DNA of 64,000 nt. Origin: Fibrobacterota bacterium (GTDB lineage: Bacteria > Fibrobacterota > Chitinivibrionia > Chitinivibrionales > Chitinispirillaceae). The position numbers and the translations under genes were made by a program. This document shows, one piece after another, positions 1 through 7,973 of the stretch; position 1 is the stretch's first letter, and every line of letters starts with the position of its first letter. The notes beneath the pieces were generated by a model. That model saw nothing but the letters and a program-made list of their open reading frames with translations. It ran no database searches and was not told the DNA's origin. The DNA is taken from NCBI GenBank assembly GCA_023436145.1, contig JAEZKP010000031.1, positions 1 to 64,000 of the forward strand, in the 5' to 3' direction.

Positions 1-360
1 GTTTTCAATAAGATTATTTATGGCAGCCTGAACCAACCTTTCAGATTTGAGGTTTCAGATATCTTTGAGATTTGGGGGAACCGGATTTCAGATTTGAGGT
101 TTCAGATATCAGATTTGAGATTTGGGAGACCGGATTTTAGATTTGAGATTTCAGATATCAGATTTGAGATTTGTGGGAACCGGATTTCAGATTTGAGGTT
201 TCAGATATCAGATTTGAGATTTGGGGGAACCGGATTTCAGATTTGAGGTTTCAGATATCAGATTTGAGATTTGGGGACCGGATGTCAGATTTGAGATTTC
301 GGATGTCAGATTTGAGATTTTAGGGACCGGAATTTTAGATTGGCATATCAGAATTGAGAT
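1..360. repeat. Tandem array of ~49-50 bp units made of degenerate 7-mers
   Basis: Six unit starts marked by CCGGA lie at 81, 130, 180, 230, 278 and 327, spaced 48-50 bp, with a partial unit before 81. Inside each unit the words CAGATTT, GAGATTT, GAGGTTT and CAGATAT follow each other in 7-nt steps, so a unit is about seven 7-mers. There are no unique spacers, so this is not a CRISPR array. No ORF crosses it. The same words recur at about 41.4-41.8 kb and at the right end of the window, so it is a dispersed family. Confidence 0.9.
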
Positions 361-402
361 TTATACTTATCTGAGTAGATGGTGACTTTCACCAATAGGT
401 TA

Positions 403-420
403 CTGCGCCTCAGGGCGCAG
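403..420. terminator. Hairpin downstream of the small membrane protein gene
   Basis: CTGCGCC and GGCGCAG form a perfect 7-bp GC-rich stem around a TCAG loop, about 35 bp past the stop codon at 456 on the minus strand. Neither side has a real T tract, so termination is plausible but not typical. A weaker 5-bp hairpin (GGTGA/TCACC) lies at 381-393. Confidence 0.4.
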
Positions 421-455
421 AATTAAACCGCATTTGTAACAAATTATATACCTGC

Positions 456-998
456 TTAATATTCCGGTGTTCTGGGAGGCTCGGGAAATTCTACTTTTTC
501 AATAGGATTTTCCTTCTTTGCTAATGCTTTTGTCAGAATTATCGCCAATGCACCAGTAAGTAGAACTGCTCCGGTCACTAATAAAATCTTTTTTTCAGTT
601 TTTCCCATTTTATAAGAAGTCTGCTCCCAGGATGAATCGGTTTCCGGAGTAGCAGATGTATCAGAAGTGATTACTGGCGCTGGTAAAAGTTTTCTTTGAA
701 CAGCTTTGTCTTCTGACTGCGCAGGGTTACTTTGAGTTACAGGAATCCCTCTATTCTGAATTGCCGGTTGCCTATAATAACGATTTTCAATAAATTCATT
801 TGAATTTCCACGTACTGAACTAGCATCCAAATTATCAGTATGAACAGTGTCAGAAGACACATTCTCTTCAGCTGCAAATTCTTCCGGGAAACTGGTATTT
901 TGCACAGAGTCAACTGTCTGGAATTCTGTTGCTGTCTGGGATGCTGCAACTGTAATAAGGCTTATTATCAGAACAATTGCAATTATTTTTCTGAACAT
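456..998 (-). CDS. Hypothetical exported protein with C-terminal membrane anchor
   Basis: About 180 residues of unknown function. The ATG at 998 has AAGGT five bases upstream; a GTG at 1022 is an in-frame alternative without a good RBS. The N-terminus is a signal peptide (MFRKIIAIVLIISLITVAAS). A long low-complexity Ser/Thr/Asn-rich linker follows, and then one membrane helix (KKILLVTGAVLLTGALAIIL) and a short charged tail ending PPRTPEY. It starts 60 bp after the stop of GH9 cellulase 1 on the same strand, so the two are probably co-transcribed. It could be a tether or a small envelope partner of the cellulase, but nothing in the sequence shows a catalytic role. Confidence 0.6.
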   Translation of the reverse strand: MFRKIIAIVLIISLITVAASQTATEFQTVDSVQNTSFPEEFAAEENVSSDTVHTDNLDASSVRGNSNEFIENRYYRQPAIQNRGIPVTQSNPAQSEDKAVQRKLLPAPVITSDTSATPETDSSWEQTSYKMGKTEKKILLVTGAVLLTGALAIILTKALAKKENPIEKVEFPEPPRTPEY

Positions 999-1057
999 AT
1001 TAACCTTAATAGTATTGAACACAATTACTGTTCTCCTGAAGTCTGAAAGAGAGAAAT

Positions 1058-4000
1058 TTACCGGAGTAAATGAACCCCTATGCTGTGATTATATGCAGAA
1101 TTGAAAAGACGAACCACATAGAAACCATTTGCAGCAATTCCGCCGGAATTGTTCTTTCCATCCCAGCTGATTTTATAAAGACCAGGCTCTTTTTTCTCAT
1201 CCAGAATACGCTTGACACATCGTCCATTGATATCAAATACTTCAATGACCGTACGCCCCTGAACAGATGATGGAACAGAGTAAATGAACTTTATTAATGA
1301 TTTGGTGAAATCAGCTCTTTCCCTGAGAAAATTCCAGTTCTTAAATTGCAATTGATTCAATGACTGCTTCTGCGGCATCCAACTGATTGTAAAATTTCTG
1401 GTACTCTCTCCCTTTTGCGGTTTATAAGAATAGGATTTTTCAGATGCCATATCAATTATTTCCCCTGAAATGAGGTCTTTTAAATACATATACCCCTCAT
1501 GATTTCCATTCCCCTCCCATTTTAAATTTACCAGCCCGGATACAAAGCTTTTAACACTGAGGGTCCAGTCATGATTGCCGGAGCAGGATTTAATATCAGA
1601 TAGGTAAAGTCCTTTATGATTATTCCACTCAGGGTGCAAAAAACCTATCTGTACTTCAGATGAAACAGGAGGTGGTTCCGGAGAATCGTAATCATCATAA
1701 GTATCTTTTGCATCGGATGCAGCCCCGAATAATGCTTCTTTTTTCCCCCCGCCTGCGGATAATGCGCTCATTCTGTAATACCATACGACTCCACTGGTTC
1801 TCTGCTTTTTAGCCAGACCACTTTTGACATCGAGTTCAGCGGAAGGATTTAACAACAGCACTACAGAATCCTGTTCCGCATAAACCCAGCAGGCTTCCCA
1901 GGGTTTTAGTTGAATCGAATCATCATATTTATTGGATATCAGATCTCTATTGGTAATATAATGTCCATCATTTTTACTGTTTGCAGTGTTGTCCTCATAC
2001 AGGAATATCTGTTTACGAATAAACTTCCGGGATACAGAGTCGGCTATCCCGATTAAAGCACTGTCACGGCTGATAATGGAGTTGTTCCAGTACACAGGAA
2101 ATGTAAACGGGTTTCCCACGCAATTGTATCCCTGTCGAAGTACTACCGGAAAAAGAGTGTCAGGTGACAATCCTTTTCCTTTTATATTTATCTCTGTTTT
2201 TTCCTTACAGAATATCCAGCCGCCAGTACCACTTCTTAAAGTATCAAAAAGTTTGTATACCTTGTTTTCCGGATTATAACCGTAGTAACGCCATGCAGAA
2301 GTATCACCTATTGAGGGGGACAGAAATGTAATTGATGAAACAGGAGCGAAAAGTGCAGGCAAAGAAACTAATGAATAGGTATTTTTTAATGAAACAACCT
2401 GGTTTGTCAATTGTATAGAATCAGGACCTGCTGACCACTTTGGTGTCAATAGAGTCTTTCCGTCTTTTTGCAATAAAAATGAATAAATGATTCCTGCCTG
2501 GGTCACTCTTTCACCGGGAATAACAGTACTGTAATTGCCATCACTTTCTGAGCAGCTTAGAGTTTCCTGAACAGAAGCCCCCCCGGTTGAATAGATAAGC
2601 CTGCTGTTTATTCCAGCAGCATTCCGGAAAGAAAATGACAGTTCCCTACCGCAAACATAGTTACTTACCGGTTTAAATCCTTCTGCATCAACAATGTCAT
2701 TTGATGCAGTCGTGAAGGAGGTTTTTGATGATGAAACGTTACCCTTATTGTCAATCCATGAAATCCTGACATAGTACTTTTTCCCAGGCATCAGTCTGGT
2801 AATGTTCACCCGGTTACTGTCTATACCCGCACAGAGAATCATCTCATATCTACCCATCAGGGAATCTTCGCTGTATTGGACAGAAAAACTTGCTTTTTCC
2901 GAGGAACTCCAGGAAAGAGTAACCCTGTCATCCAGAATATCTGATATAGCAATATCCCCGGGCACCACAGGACTGAAGTCATCACCATATTTATCAATCA
3001 GAGGCTGAATATCGAATTTTGAAATGTTAAAAACCGCCTCAATACCCGATGCCAGAAATGCTGCAGGCGCATTCCAGTTTATAGCAATCTCATTTGTGGA
3101 GTAACTGCAGTGCTTATCTATCCACTTTTTCGCGGATGGCTTGGGATAAACAGCTGATACACACTCATCTAAGGTAGGATTACTGTTGGGACCTCCTGCA
3201 AGAAATCCAGGTACCGGCTCGACCACCCCATCGGCAATGGATGGACGATGATGAGGATTCATTACAGAACGGGTTCCAAATCCGGTTACGAAACTATATC
3301 CAGGGCCGTTTCTTCCCAATAAATAATCCAGAGCATGAATGGCACCTTCCAGATATTTACAATCTTTAGAAAGCAGAAATGCCACCAGCAGGGCCATTCC
3401 TTCATTAGCTACATTCCCGTTACTACCCCAGTAAAAATTTCTTGCGGTGGTTCGGAAAGAATGACTGCTGATTATTCTTAATAAGTTATCAGCTATCCCG
3501 TAGACCTTGCTCACCGCAAAAGAGTCATTCTTTACCAATGCCATAGAATACATTCCCAGTGTACCTACATTCTGCCATCCTGGAACATCATAACTGATTT
3601 TTTTGGCAACGGCTGAATCGCGATAAACAGAACTGTCGGTAGCAATATATAACTCCCATGATGCCCATTGGTATTCGTCATCTGATCTGGAATCTGCATA
3701 CGTTCCGGTAACGACATCGGAAGGATTCTCCCTGAACAATGCATTTGGATTTTTAATTCCCCATTGGTAAGCATATTTTGCAGCATGCAGGCAGGAATCA
3801 GCAAAAGCAGGATAATGCCTTTTATAAATTCTGTAGGCAACTGCACAGATAGCGGCAAAATCAAAAGCAGCGGTAATGCTCTTTCCGATAAAATACCGTT
3901 CCTCTTCTGCTGCATTTGGCATTAAATCACCAATAAAAGTCTTACCAGTCAGTTTATGATAAACTCCGCCATCAGTGGGGTCCTGCATGGTAAGCACCCA

Positions 4001-4705
4001 GTCCAGTTCCCATTTGATCTCATCCAGAAGATCGGGTATACCATTTCTGGATTCAGGTATATTAAGTGACAAAGTGTCGAAGTATTCTGAGAATTGTTCA
4101 TATAATAAAAGCAGTTCATATGTACTGATACCTGCATTTACTATATATTTCCCGTAATCTCCTGCATCATACCAGCCTTTAGGTGAAGGGTATATCTCAC
4201 CAGCTGCACGCCCGACTGAAGCAGCTGAAGGATGAATGATTATTTTTTTATCAAAATGTCCCCCTGGTCTAGCCCATTTCCCGGCATATGCTGAGGGCAG
4301 ATCAGTAGAGGCCCGCTGATAGTAAAAATGACGGATCAGAGCTCTTGATAACTCATAATTAACTTTACTGGAAATGGTAAAATTGTAGGAAGCACCGATT
4401 CCCGCTACATAAACCACATAGGTTCCTTCCCGTGTGAAATCGGAAAAATCAGCAATTTTAACGCTGTCTGCCGAGGAACTCCAATAACGGGTGGCTGACA
4501 ACTCTCCACGGTAATAAGTTGTGCGTAAATCAGTACTTTTGATGTAAAAATACCAGGTCTGAGGTGAAACAACGACCGCAGTCTTCGGCCCATAGGTATA
4601 AAAGCCTACCTGATTTAATCGAATATCATCTTTACTGTCAGCAAACAACAGAGAAGAAAATAAGAGAGATATAAAAAATATTAAATTTAAACGCTTCACT
4701 TGCAT
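1058..4705 (-). CDS. GH9 endoglucanase, multidomain, secreted (cellulase 1)
   Basis: Secreted glycoside hydrolase family 9 protein that should cleave beta-1,4-glucan. Order: signal peptide (MQVKRLNLIFFISLLFSSLLFA), an N-terminal CelD-type Ig-like domain (about 28-110), the GH9 (alpha/alpha)6 barrel (about 115-570), a fibronectin type III domain (about 583-670), a long beta-rich region without a clear family, and a C-terminal FlgD/sorting-type domain (EVFDINGRCVKRI ... WDGKNNSGG) over the last 80 residues. The catalytic acids of the family are visible: D180 and D183 in GWYDAGDYGKY, the NPHHR signature, and E539 in TNEIAINWN. An ATG at 4735 would add ten residues before the signal peptide; 4705 gives a normal signal sequence. 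At 1215 residues it is much longer than a bare GH9 because of the C-terminal modules. GH9 enzymes can be endo- or processive; substrate preference cannot be read here. Confidence 0.95.
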   Translation of the reverse strand: MQVKRLNLIFFISLLFSSLLFADSKDDIRLNQVGFYTYGPKTAVVVSPQTWYFYIKSTDLRTTYYRGELSATRYWSSSADSVKIADFSDFTREGTYVVYVAGIGASYNFTISSKVNYELSRALIRHFYYQRASTDLPSAYAGKWARPGGHFDKKIIIHPSAASVGRAAGEIYPSPKGWYDAGDYGKYIVNAGISTYELLLLYEQFSEYFDTLSLNIPESRNGIPDLLDEIKWELDWVLTMQDPTDGGVYHKLTGKTFIGDLMPNAAEEERYFIGKSITAAFDFAAICAVAYRIYKRHYPAFADSCLHAAKYAYQWGIKNPNALFRENPSDVVTGTYADSRSDDEYQWASWELYIATDSSVYRDSAVAKKISYDVPGWQNVGTLGMYSMALVKNDSFAVSKVYGIADNLLRIISSHSFRTTARNFYWGSNGNVANEGMALLVAFLLSKDCKYLEGAIHALDYLLGRNGPGYSFVTGFGTRSVMNPHHRPSIADGVVEPVPGFLAGGPNSNPTLDECVSAVYPKPSAKKWIDKHCSYSTNEIAINWNAPAAFLASGIEAVFNISKFDIQPLIDKYGDDFSPVVPGDIAISDILDDRVTLSWSSSEKASFSVQYSEDSLMGRYEMILCAGIDSNRVNITRLMPGKKYYVRISWIDNKGNVSSSKTSFTTASNDIVDAEGFKPVSNYVCGRELSFSFRNAAGINSRLIYSTGGASVQETLSCSESDGNYSTVIPGERVTQAGIIYSFLLQKDGKTLLTPKWSAGPDSIQLTNQVVSLKNTYSLVSLPALFAPVSSITFLSPSIGDTSAWRYYGYNPENKVYKLFDTLRSGTGGWIFCKEKTEINIKGKGLSPDTLFPVVLRQGYNCVGNPFTFPVYWNNSIISRDSALIGIADSVSRKFIRKQIFLYEDNTANSKNDGHYITNRDLISNKYDDSIQLKPWEACWVYAEQDSVVLLLNPSAELDVKSGLAKKQRTSGVVWYYRMSALSAGGGKKEALFGAASDAKDTYDDYDSPEPPPVSSEVQIGFLHPEWNNHKGLYLSDIKSCSGNHDWTLSVKSFVSGLVNLKWEGNGNHEGYMYLKDLISGEIIDMASEKSYSYKPQKGESTRNFTISWMPQKQSLNQLQFKNWNFLRERADFTKSLIKFIYSVPSSVQGRTVIEVFDINGRCVKRILDEKKEPGLYKISWDGKNNSGGIAANGFYVVRLFNSAYNHSIGVHLLR

Positions 4706-4780
4706 TTCATACTCTGTTTTAAGCTTAAATTCCATAAATTCTTGAATTAAAAGATACTAAAAAATTTATTGTATGATTCA

Positions 4781-4810
4781 ATTATACATTCAACTGAAAC
4801 AACAAGTCAT
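4781..4810 (-). promoter_or_regulatory. Candidate sigma70-type promoter for GH9 cellulase 1
   Basis: On the minus strand a perfect TATAAT (4786-4781) lies 18 bp downstream of ATGACT (4810-4805), a 4/6 match to the -35 consensus, about 75 bp before the chosen start codon. The region around it is AT-rich. Position and -10 are good; the -35 is weak. Confidence 0.4.
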
Positions 4811-4926
4811 ATATTTTTACTTATACACTTGCTTGCTTTAAGAAACCGTAGTGGAAGCTTTTTTAAAGGATTTCTATATCAGGACAAAGGAGCACCTTCA
4901 GGTACCCCTTTAAAAAAATCATTTTT

Positions 4927-6735
4927 TTACTTCTGAGGGCTGATTCCCCACAAGGCATCCAATCCCGCACCAACCATCAGACATTGCGGTGAAGCATAGG
5001 GATTGTCAGCAGTAGGAAAATTTTTCCAATATTTGGTATTAAACTGATAAAACAACCATGGACGATACATAAGAGGAATAACCGGGACCTCGTTCATAAA
5101 AAGACGGTTAATGGCATGATAGGCAGTTTTTAGTTGCTCAGGATCGCTCAATCTGGGTATCAGCTCCAACAGACTATCAGCCATCGGATTTTTGTATCTT
5201 CCCTCATTCTGATACATAACCTCTCCCACCGGACGTAAATCTTTGGAAGACATTACTTTATCGAATCGTGCCCAAGGCAGGGAAAAGGATTGCTCCGGAT
5301 GGGGATTTTTCATAGTAAAATCAAACATGCCATTTTTTAGATCTCTATCCCACTGTTCATATGACAGGAATTTTTCCTGTACATCCACTCCTATTGCCCT
5401 TAAACCTGAAACCACTATTTTAATAGTTGACTCCCAATCGGTCCATCCCGCCGGACATGTAGCAAAAAGAGTACGGATTTTTTTTGCTGAGGGGTCCCGT
5501 AGCATTCCATCCGCTCCCCAGGAATAGCCCGCCTTTTTTAAAATGAGTCTTGCCTTTTGAGGATCATAAAGTTTTCCAAACTCCTCTGCATCCTTTTCAG
5601 AAAAAAACACCTTCTCTGCCCCAAAAGGAAGTATTATTCCAGGTTTGAGCTCAGGAGTGTAACCATACACAGCATTATGCCGGATACTCTCATAATCGAT
5701 GGCATGGATTATCGCTCGTCTGAAATTGACATCCTGAATGGGAGGCCGGCTCAGCCCCATCATCAAAGCAGGAATTATTCCAGGTATATAATAGGGTTTA
5801 TCATTATACCAAGTACCCACCCCATTAGGAAATTGTTTCCAGATTTCAGGAAGGAAAGTTTGAGAAATATCAAGCTCTCCGGTTTGCAGTGCCAGGTTTA
5901 CCTCATCGTTTCCAGGATATGAGGAATGTACTATGAAAAGTGGTGCAGGTTGCTTATCCTGATAAAGTTGATTTCCCCAGTATGACTGAATTCTTCGGAG
6001 TATTATTTTCTGATCTGTATAGGAATACAAAGTATAGGGTCCGGAGCCCACCGGATTGTTATCATTTTTAAAAAGGCGCATGGTATTAAGAATATCGCTG
6101 TTTTCGGGAGTTGCACCAGTTTCAGAAGCAACCTGCTCGAAAGCTTCCTTTTCAAGCTGTTCGAAAATCTTTTTTGGAAGTATCTGAACAGTTGAGATGA
6201 TGTCATAAGCCACTAATGGATTATACTGCTTTTCAGATAAATGAATGGTTACTGCATGAACACCGTTCTCTTTTATCTCTCCAAAAAAATTATTGATACC
6301 GAAGCTGAAATTCGTATTATACTTTTTATGTAAATTATATGAATAAACCACATCTGCAGAAGTCAATGGTTCACCATTTTGCCATCTGGCAGACTCATGC
6401 AACTCAATCTGAAGAATCCTGCCCTGAAGTTTATATGATTTGCCGATAACCGGCTTTATTTCCCCACTCAGAAGATCGTAGCCGAACAGTGCTTGATAAA
6501 TAAGATTAATATTACCGGTGATCGGCCAGGCAGGAGTTATTGCCAGAGGATTAAAACTGGATGGAGCACCCCATTGAAAACCGCTGATATATAGAGTTTT
6601 CTCCCGGGGGAGCTGAGAGGGATCATATTCTTCGGCTAAATTCTCAGATTGCTTTTTAACACATCCGGCTACAATAAGAACCGATAACAGAAACGTCACA
6701 ATTGGGAACAGGATGATTTTTGCATTCCAATTCAT
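4927..6735 (-). CDS. Family 5 extracellular solute-binding lipoprotein (peptide/oligosaccharide ABC type)
   Basis: 602 residues with a lipoprotein signal (lipobox IVAGC, Cys25) followed by the SBP_bac_5 fold, as in OppA/DppA. Family features include the LYQALFGYDLLSGEI region near the N-terminus, the WQNGEPLTSADVVYSYN motif and the conserved FRRAIIHAIDYESI segment around the middle. The family binds peptides, and in cellulolytic or thermophilic bacteria also cello-oligosaccharides, and passes them to a membrane permease. The RBS (GGGAG, six bases from ATG) is good. No permease or ATPase gene is next to it, so it is either an orphan that shares a transporter encoded elsewhere or has another role. 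The substrate cannot be read from the sequence. Confidence 0.9.
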   Translation of the reverse strand: MNWNAKIILFPIVTFLLSVLIVAGCVKKQSENLAEEYDPSQLPREKTLYISGFQWGAPSSFNPLAITPAWPITGNINLIYQALFGYDLLSGEIKPVIGKSYKLQGRILQIELHESARWQNGEPLTSADVVYSYNLHKKYNTNFSFGINNFFGEIKENGVHAVTIHLSEKQYNPLVAYDIISTVQILPKKIFEQLEKEAFEQVASETGATPENSDILNTMRLFKNDNNPVGSGPYTLYSYTDQKIILRRIQSYWGNQLYQDKQPAPLFIVHSSYPGNDEVNLALQTGELDISQTFLPEIWKQFPNGVGTWYNDKPYYIPGIIPALMMGLSRPPIQDVNFRRAIIHAIDYESIRHNAVYGYTPELKPGIILPFGAEKVFFSEKDAEEFGKLYDPQKARLILKKAGYSWGADGMLRDPSAKKIRTLFATCPAGWTDWESTIKIVVSGLRAIGVDVQEKFLSYEQWDRDLKNGMFDFTMKNPHPEQSFSLPWARFDKVMSSKDLRPVGEVMYQNEGRYKNPMADSLLELIPRLSDPEQLKTAYHAINRLFMNEVPVIPLMYRPWLFYQFNTKYWKNFPTADNPYASPQCLMVGAGLDALWGISPQK

Positions 6736-6781
6736 TGGTTTCTCTCCCAGTTAAGTAAATCAGACTACCACCTGCAAACAT

Positions 6782-7609
6782 CTACCTGCCCATTGCTTTT
6801 GACACACCCTCAAGACTTTCGGCAGAGAGATGACCTATGTTCTCTTCTGAAGGAAAACATCCCTTTTCTATGTCATTAATATAGTCAGTAACAGCTTTTG
6901 ATGCCAGTAAACGGAAATCCATATACTTGCGTACATGCCTGAAAACTGTGGGTGTAATCCCAAGCACATCATTGACCACCAAAACCTGGCCATCACACAA
7001 TTTACCAGCTCCGATTCCCAGGACCGGTATCCGCAGAGTCTCGGAAATTATGGAAGTGATTTCCTGGGGAACCTTCTCCACAATAATCAACTCTGCCCCG
7101 CTATCCTCCAGAACCTTGGCACTTTTTATAAGTTCCAGAGCCTGCTCGGTAGTTTTTCCAAAAATTGAAGGTTTACTGCCATGGATCTGAGGATTGTAAC
7201 CTATATGTGCACAGACCGCGATCCCCTGGCTGGATAAAGAAGCAACCACATTTTTTTTCTCCTCCCAACCCTCAATCTTTACGCAATCGGCCCCCTTTTC
7301 AATAAGCTTTCTGGCGTTTTCATATGCACAGAAAGGATCGTTGGCACTATTATAGGGCATATCCACCATAACCCAGGCTTTTTCTGTGGCTCTGACAACT
7401 GCACCCAGATGATGCAGCATGTCAGACATACTTACCTCCGCCTCGCTTTTATACCCTAAAACATTGGTACCCACACTGTCACCCACTAAAATAATATCAA
7501 TACCAGCCTCATCCAGTATCTTCGCAGTCGGAAAATCATAGGCGGTCAGCATGCTTATGGGGATTTTGTTTTTCTTTTTATTGTTAAGATATTGAATGTC
7601 TTTTTTCAT
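6782..7609 (-). CDS. panB: 3-methyl-2-oxobutanoate hydroxymethyltransferase
   Basis: Transfers a hydroxymethyl group from 5,10-methylene-tetrahydrofolate to alpha-ketoisovalerate, giving ketopantoate, the first committed step of pantothenate and CoA synthesis. The TIM-barrel motifs are all present: TAYDFPTAKI, LVGDSVG (metal Asp), MVDMPYNS, CVKIEGWEE (metal Glu), the VEKVPQE catalytic Glu and GIGAGKLCDGQVLV. I chose ATG 7609 (275 residues) because it has AAGGA eight bases upstream and matches the usual PanB length; GTG 7642, with GGAG five bases upstream, would add eleven residues and is also possible. panC and panD are not in the window. It lies 46 bp downstream of nothing on its own strand but precedes the solute-binding gene, with which it may be co-transcribed. 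Confidence 0.95.
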   Translation of the reverse strand: MKKDIQYLNNKKKNKIPISMLTAYDFPTAKILDEAGIDIILVGDSVGTNVLGYKSEAEVSMSDMLHHLGAVVRATEKAWVMVDMPYNSANDPFCAYENARKLIEKGADCVKIEGWEEKKNVVASLSSQGIAVCAHIGYNPQIHGSKPSIFGKTTEQALELIKSAKVLEDSGAELIIVEKVPQEITSIISETLRIPVLGIGAGKLCDGQVLVVNDVLGITPTVFRHVRKYMDFRLLASKAVTDYINDIEKGCFPSEENIGHLSAESLEGVSKAMGR

Positions 7610-7811
7610 AACACGATCCTTAAAAGAAGCTTTAATTTTCACCTGCTCTCCAAAAAGGAAGACCAGGCACCTTGAATCTGTAACAAAATAAATTATTTAG
7701 AGGCTAGCAAGTTACTGCGGGCAGAAAAGAATAACCCTCCACCGTTCCTTTCCGAGAAGAAGATTCCATAACTGCCAACACTATACTCACTGCTCGATCC
7801 CACTTTCATAT

Positions 7812-7973
7812 TTACTCATGCATTTCACTGGACGAATCGCGCCCCAGAATTGAATCACTTATATCCCGAGCTTCAGAGCTTTCCACCTCAAAACCGCCAC
7901 CGCAGTTTATCAGGCACAATAAAATAATCAGTAGAATGATTCTCATTATTTGTTCACTTTTTAATGGTTTCAT
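7812..7973 (-). CDS. Small lipoprotein-like peptide, translationally coupled
   Basis: A 53-residue ORF whose ATG overlaps the TGA of the upstream PEGA-domain gene in an ATGA motif, pointing to translational coupling. Residues 10-24 form a hydrophobic segment ending in Cys (MRIILLIILLCLINC), then GGG and an acidic Ser-rich tail ending SSEMHE. The Cys after L-I-N is a poor but possible lipobox, so it may be a small lipoprotein. No family is recognised. Starting at the internal Met (7946) would give a tighter signal peptide, but that Met has no visible RBS. It may be a partner of the preceding outer membrane-like protein. Confidence 0.5.
   Translation of the reverse strand: MKPLKSEQIMRIILLIILLCLINCGGGFEVESSEARDISDSILGRDSSSEMHE

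Noticed and set aside
1..360. CRISPR array
   Set aside because: The units are contiguous with no unique spacers, are built from 7-mers and have no cas genes nearby.
4860..4925. Terminator after the solute-binding protein gene (AAAGG...CCTTT with A/T runs)
   Set aside because: The stem has two mismatches and the T run precedes the stem on the minus strand, so it does not fit a terminator for that gene.
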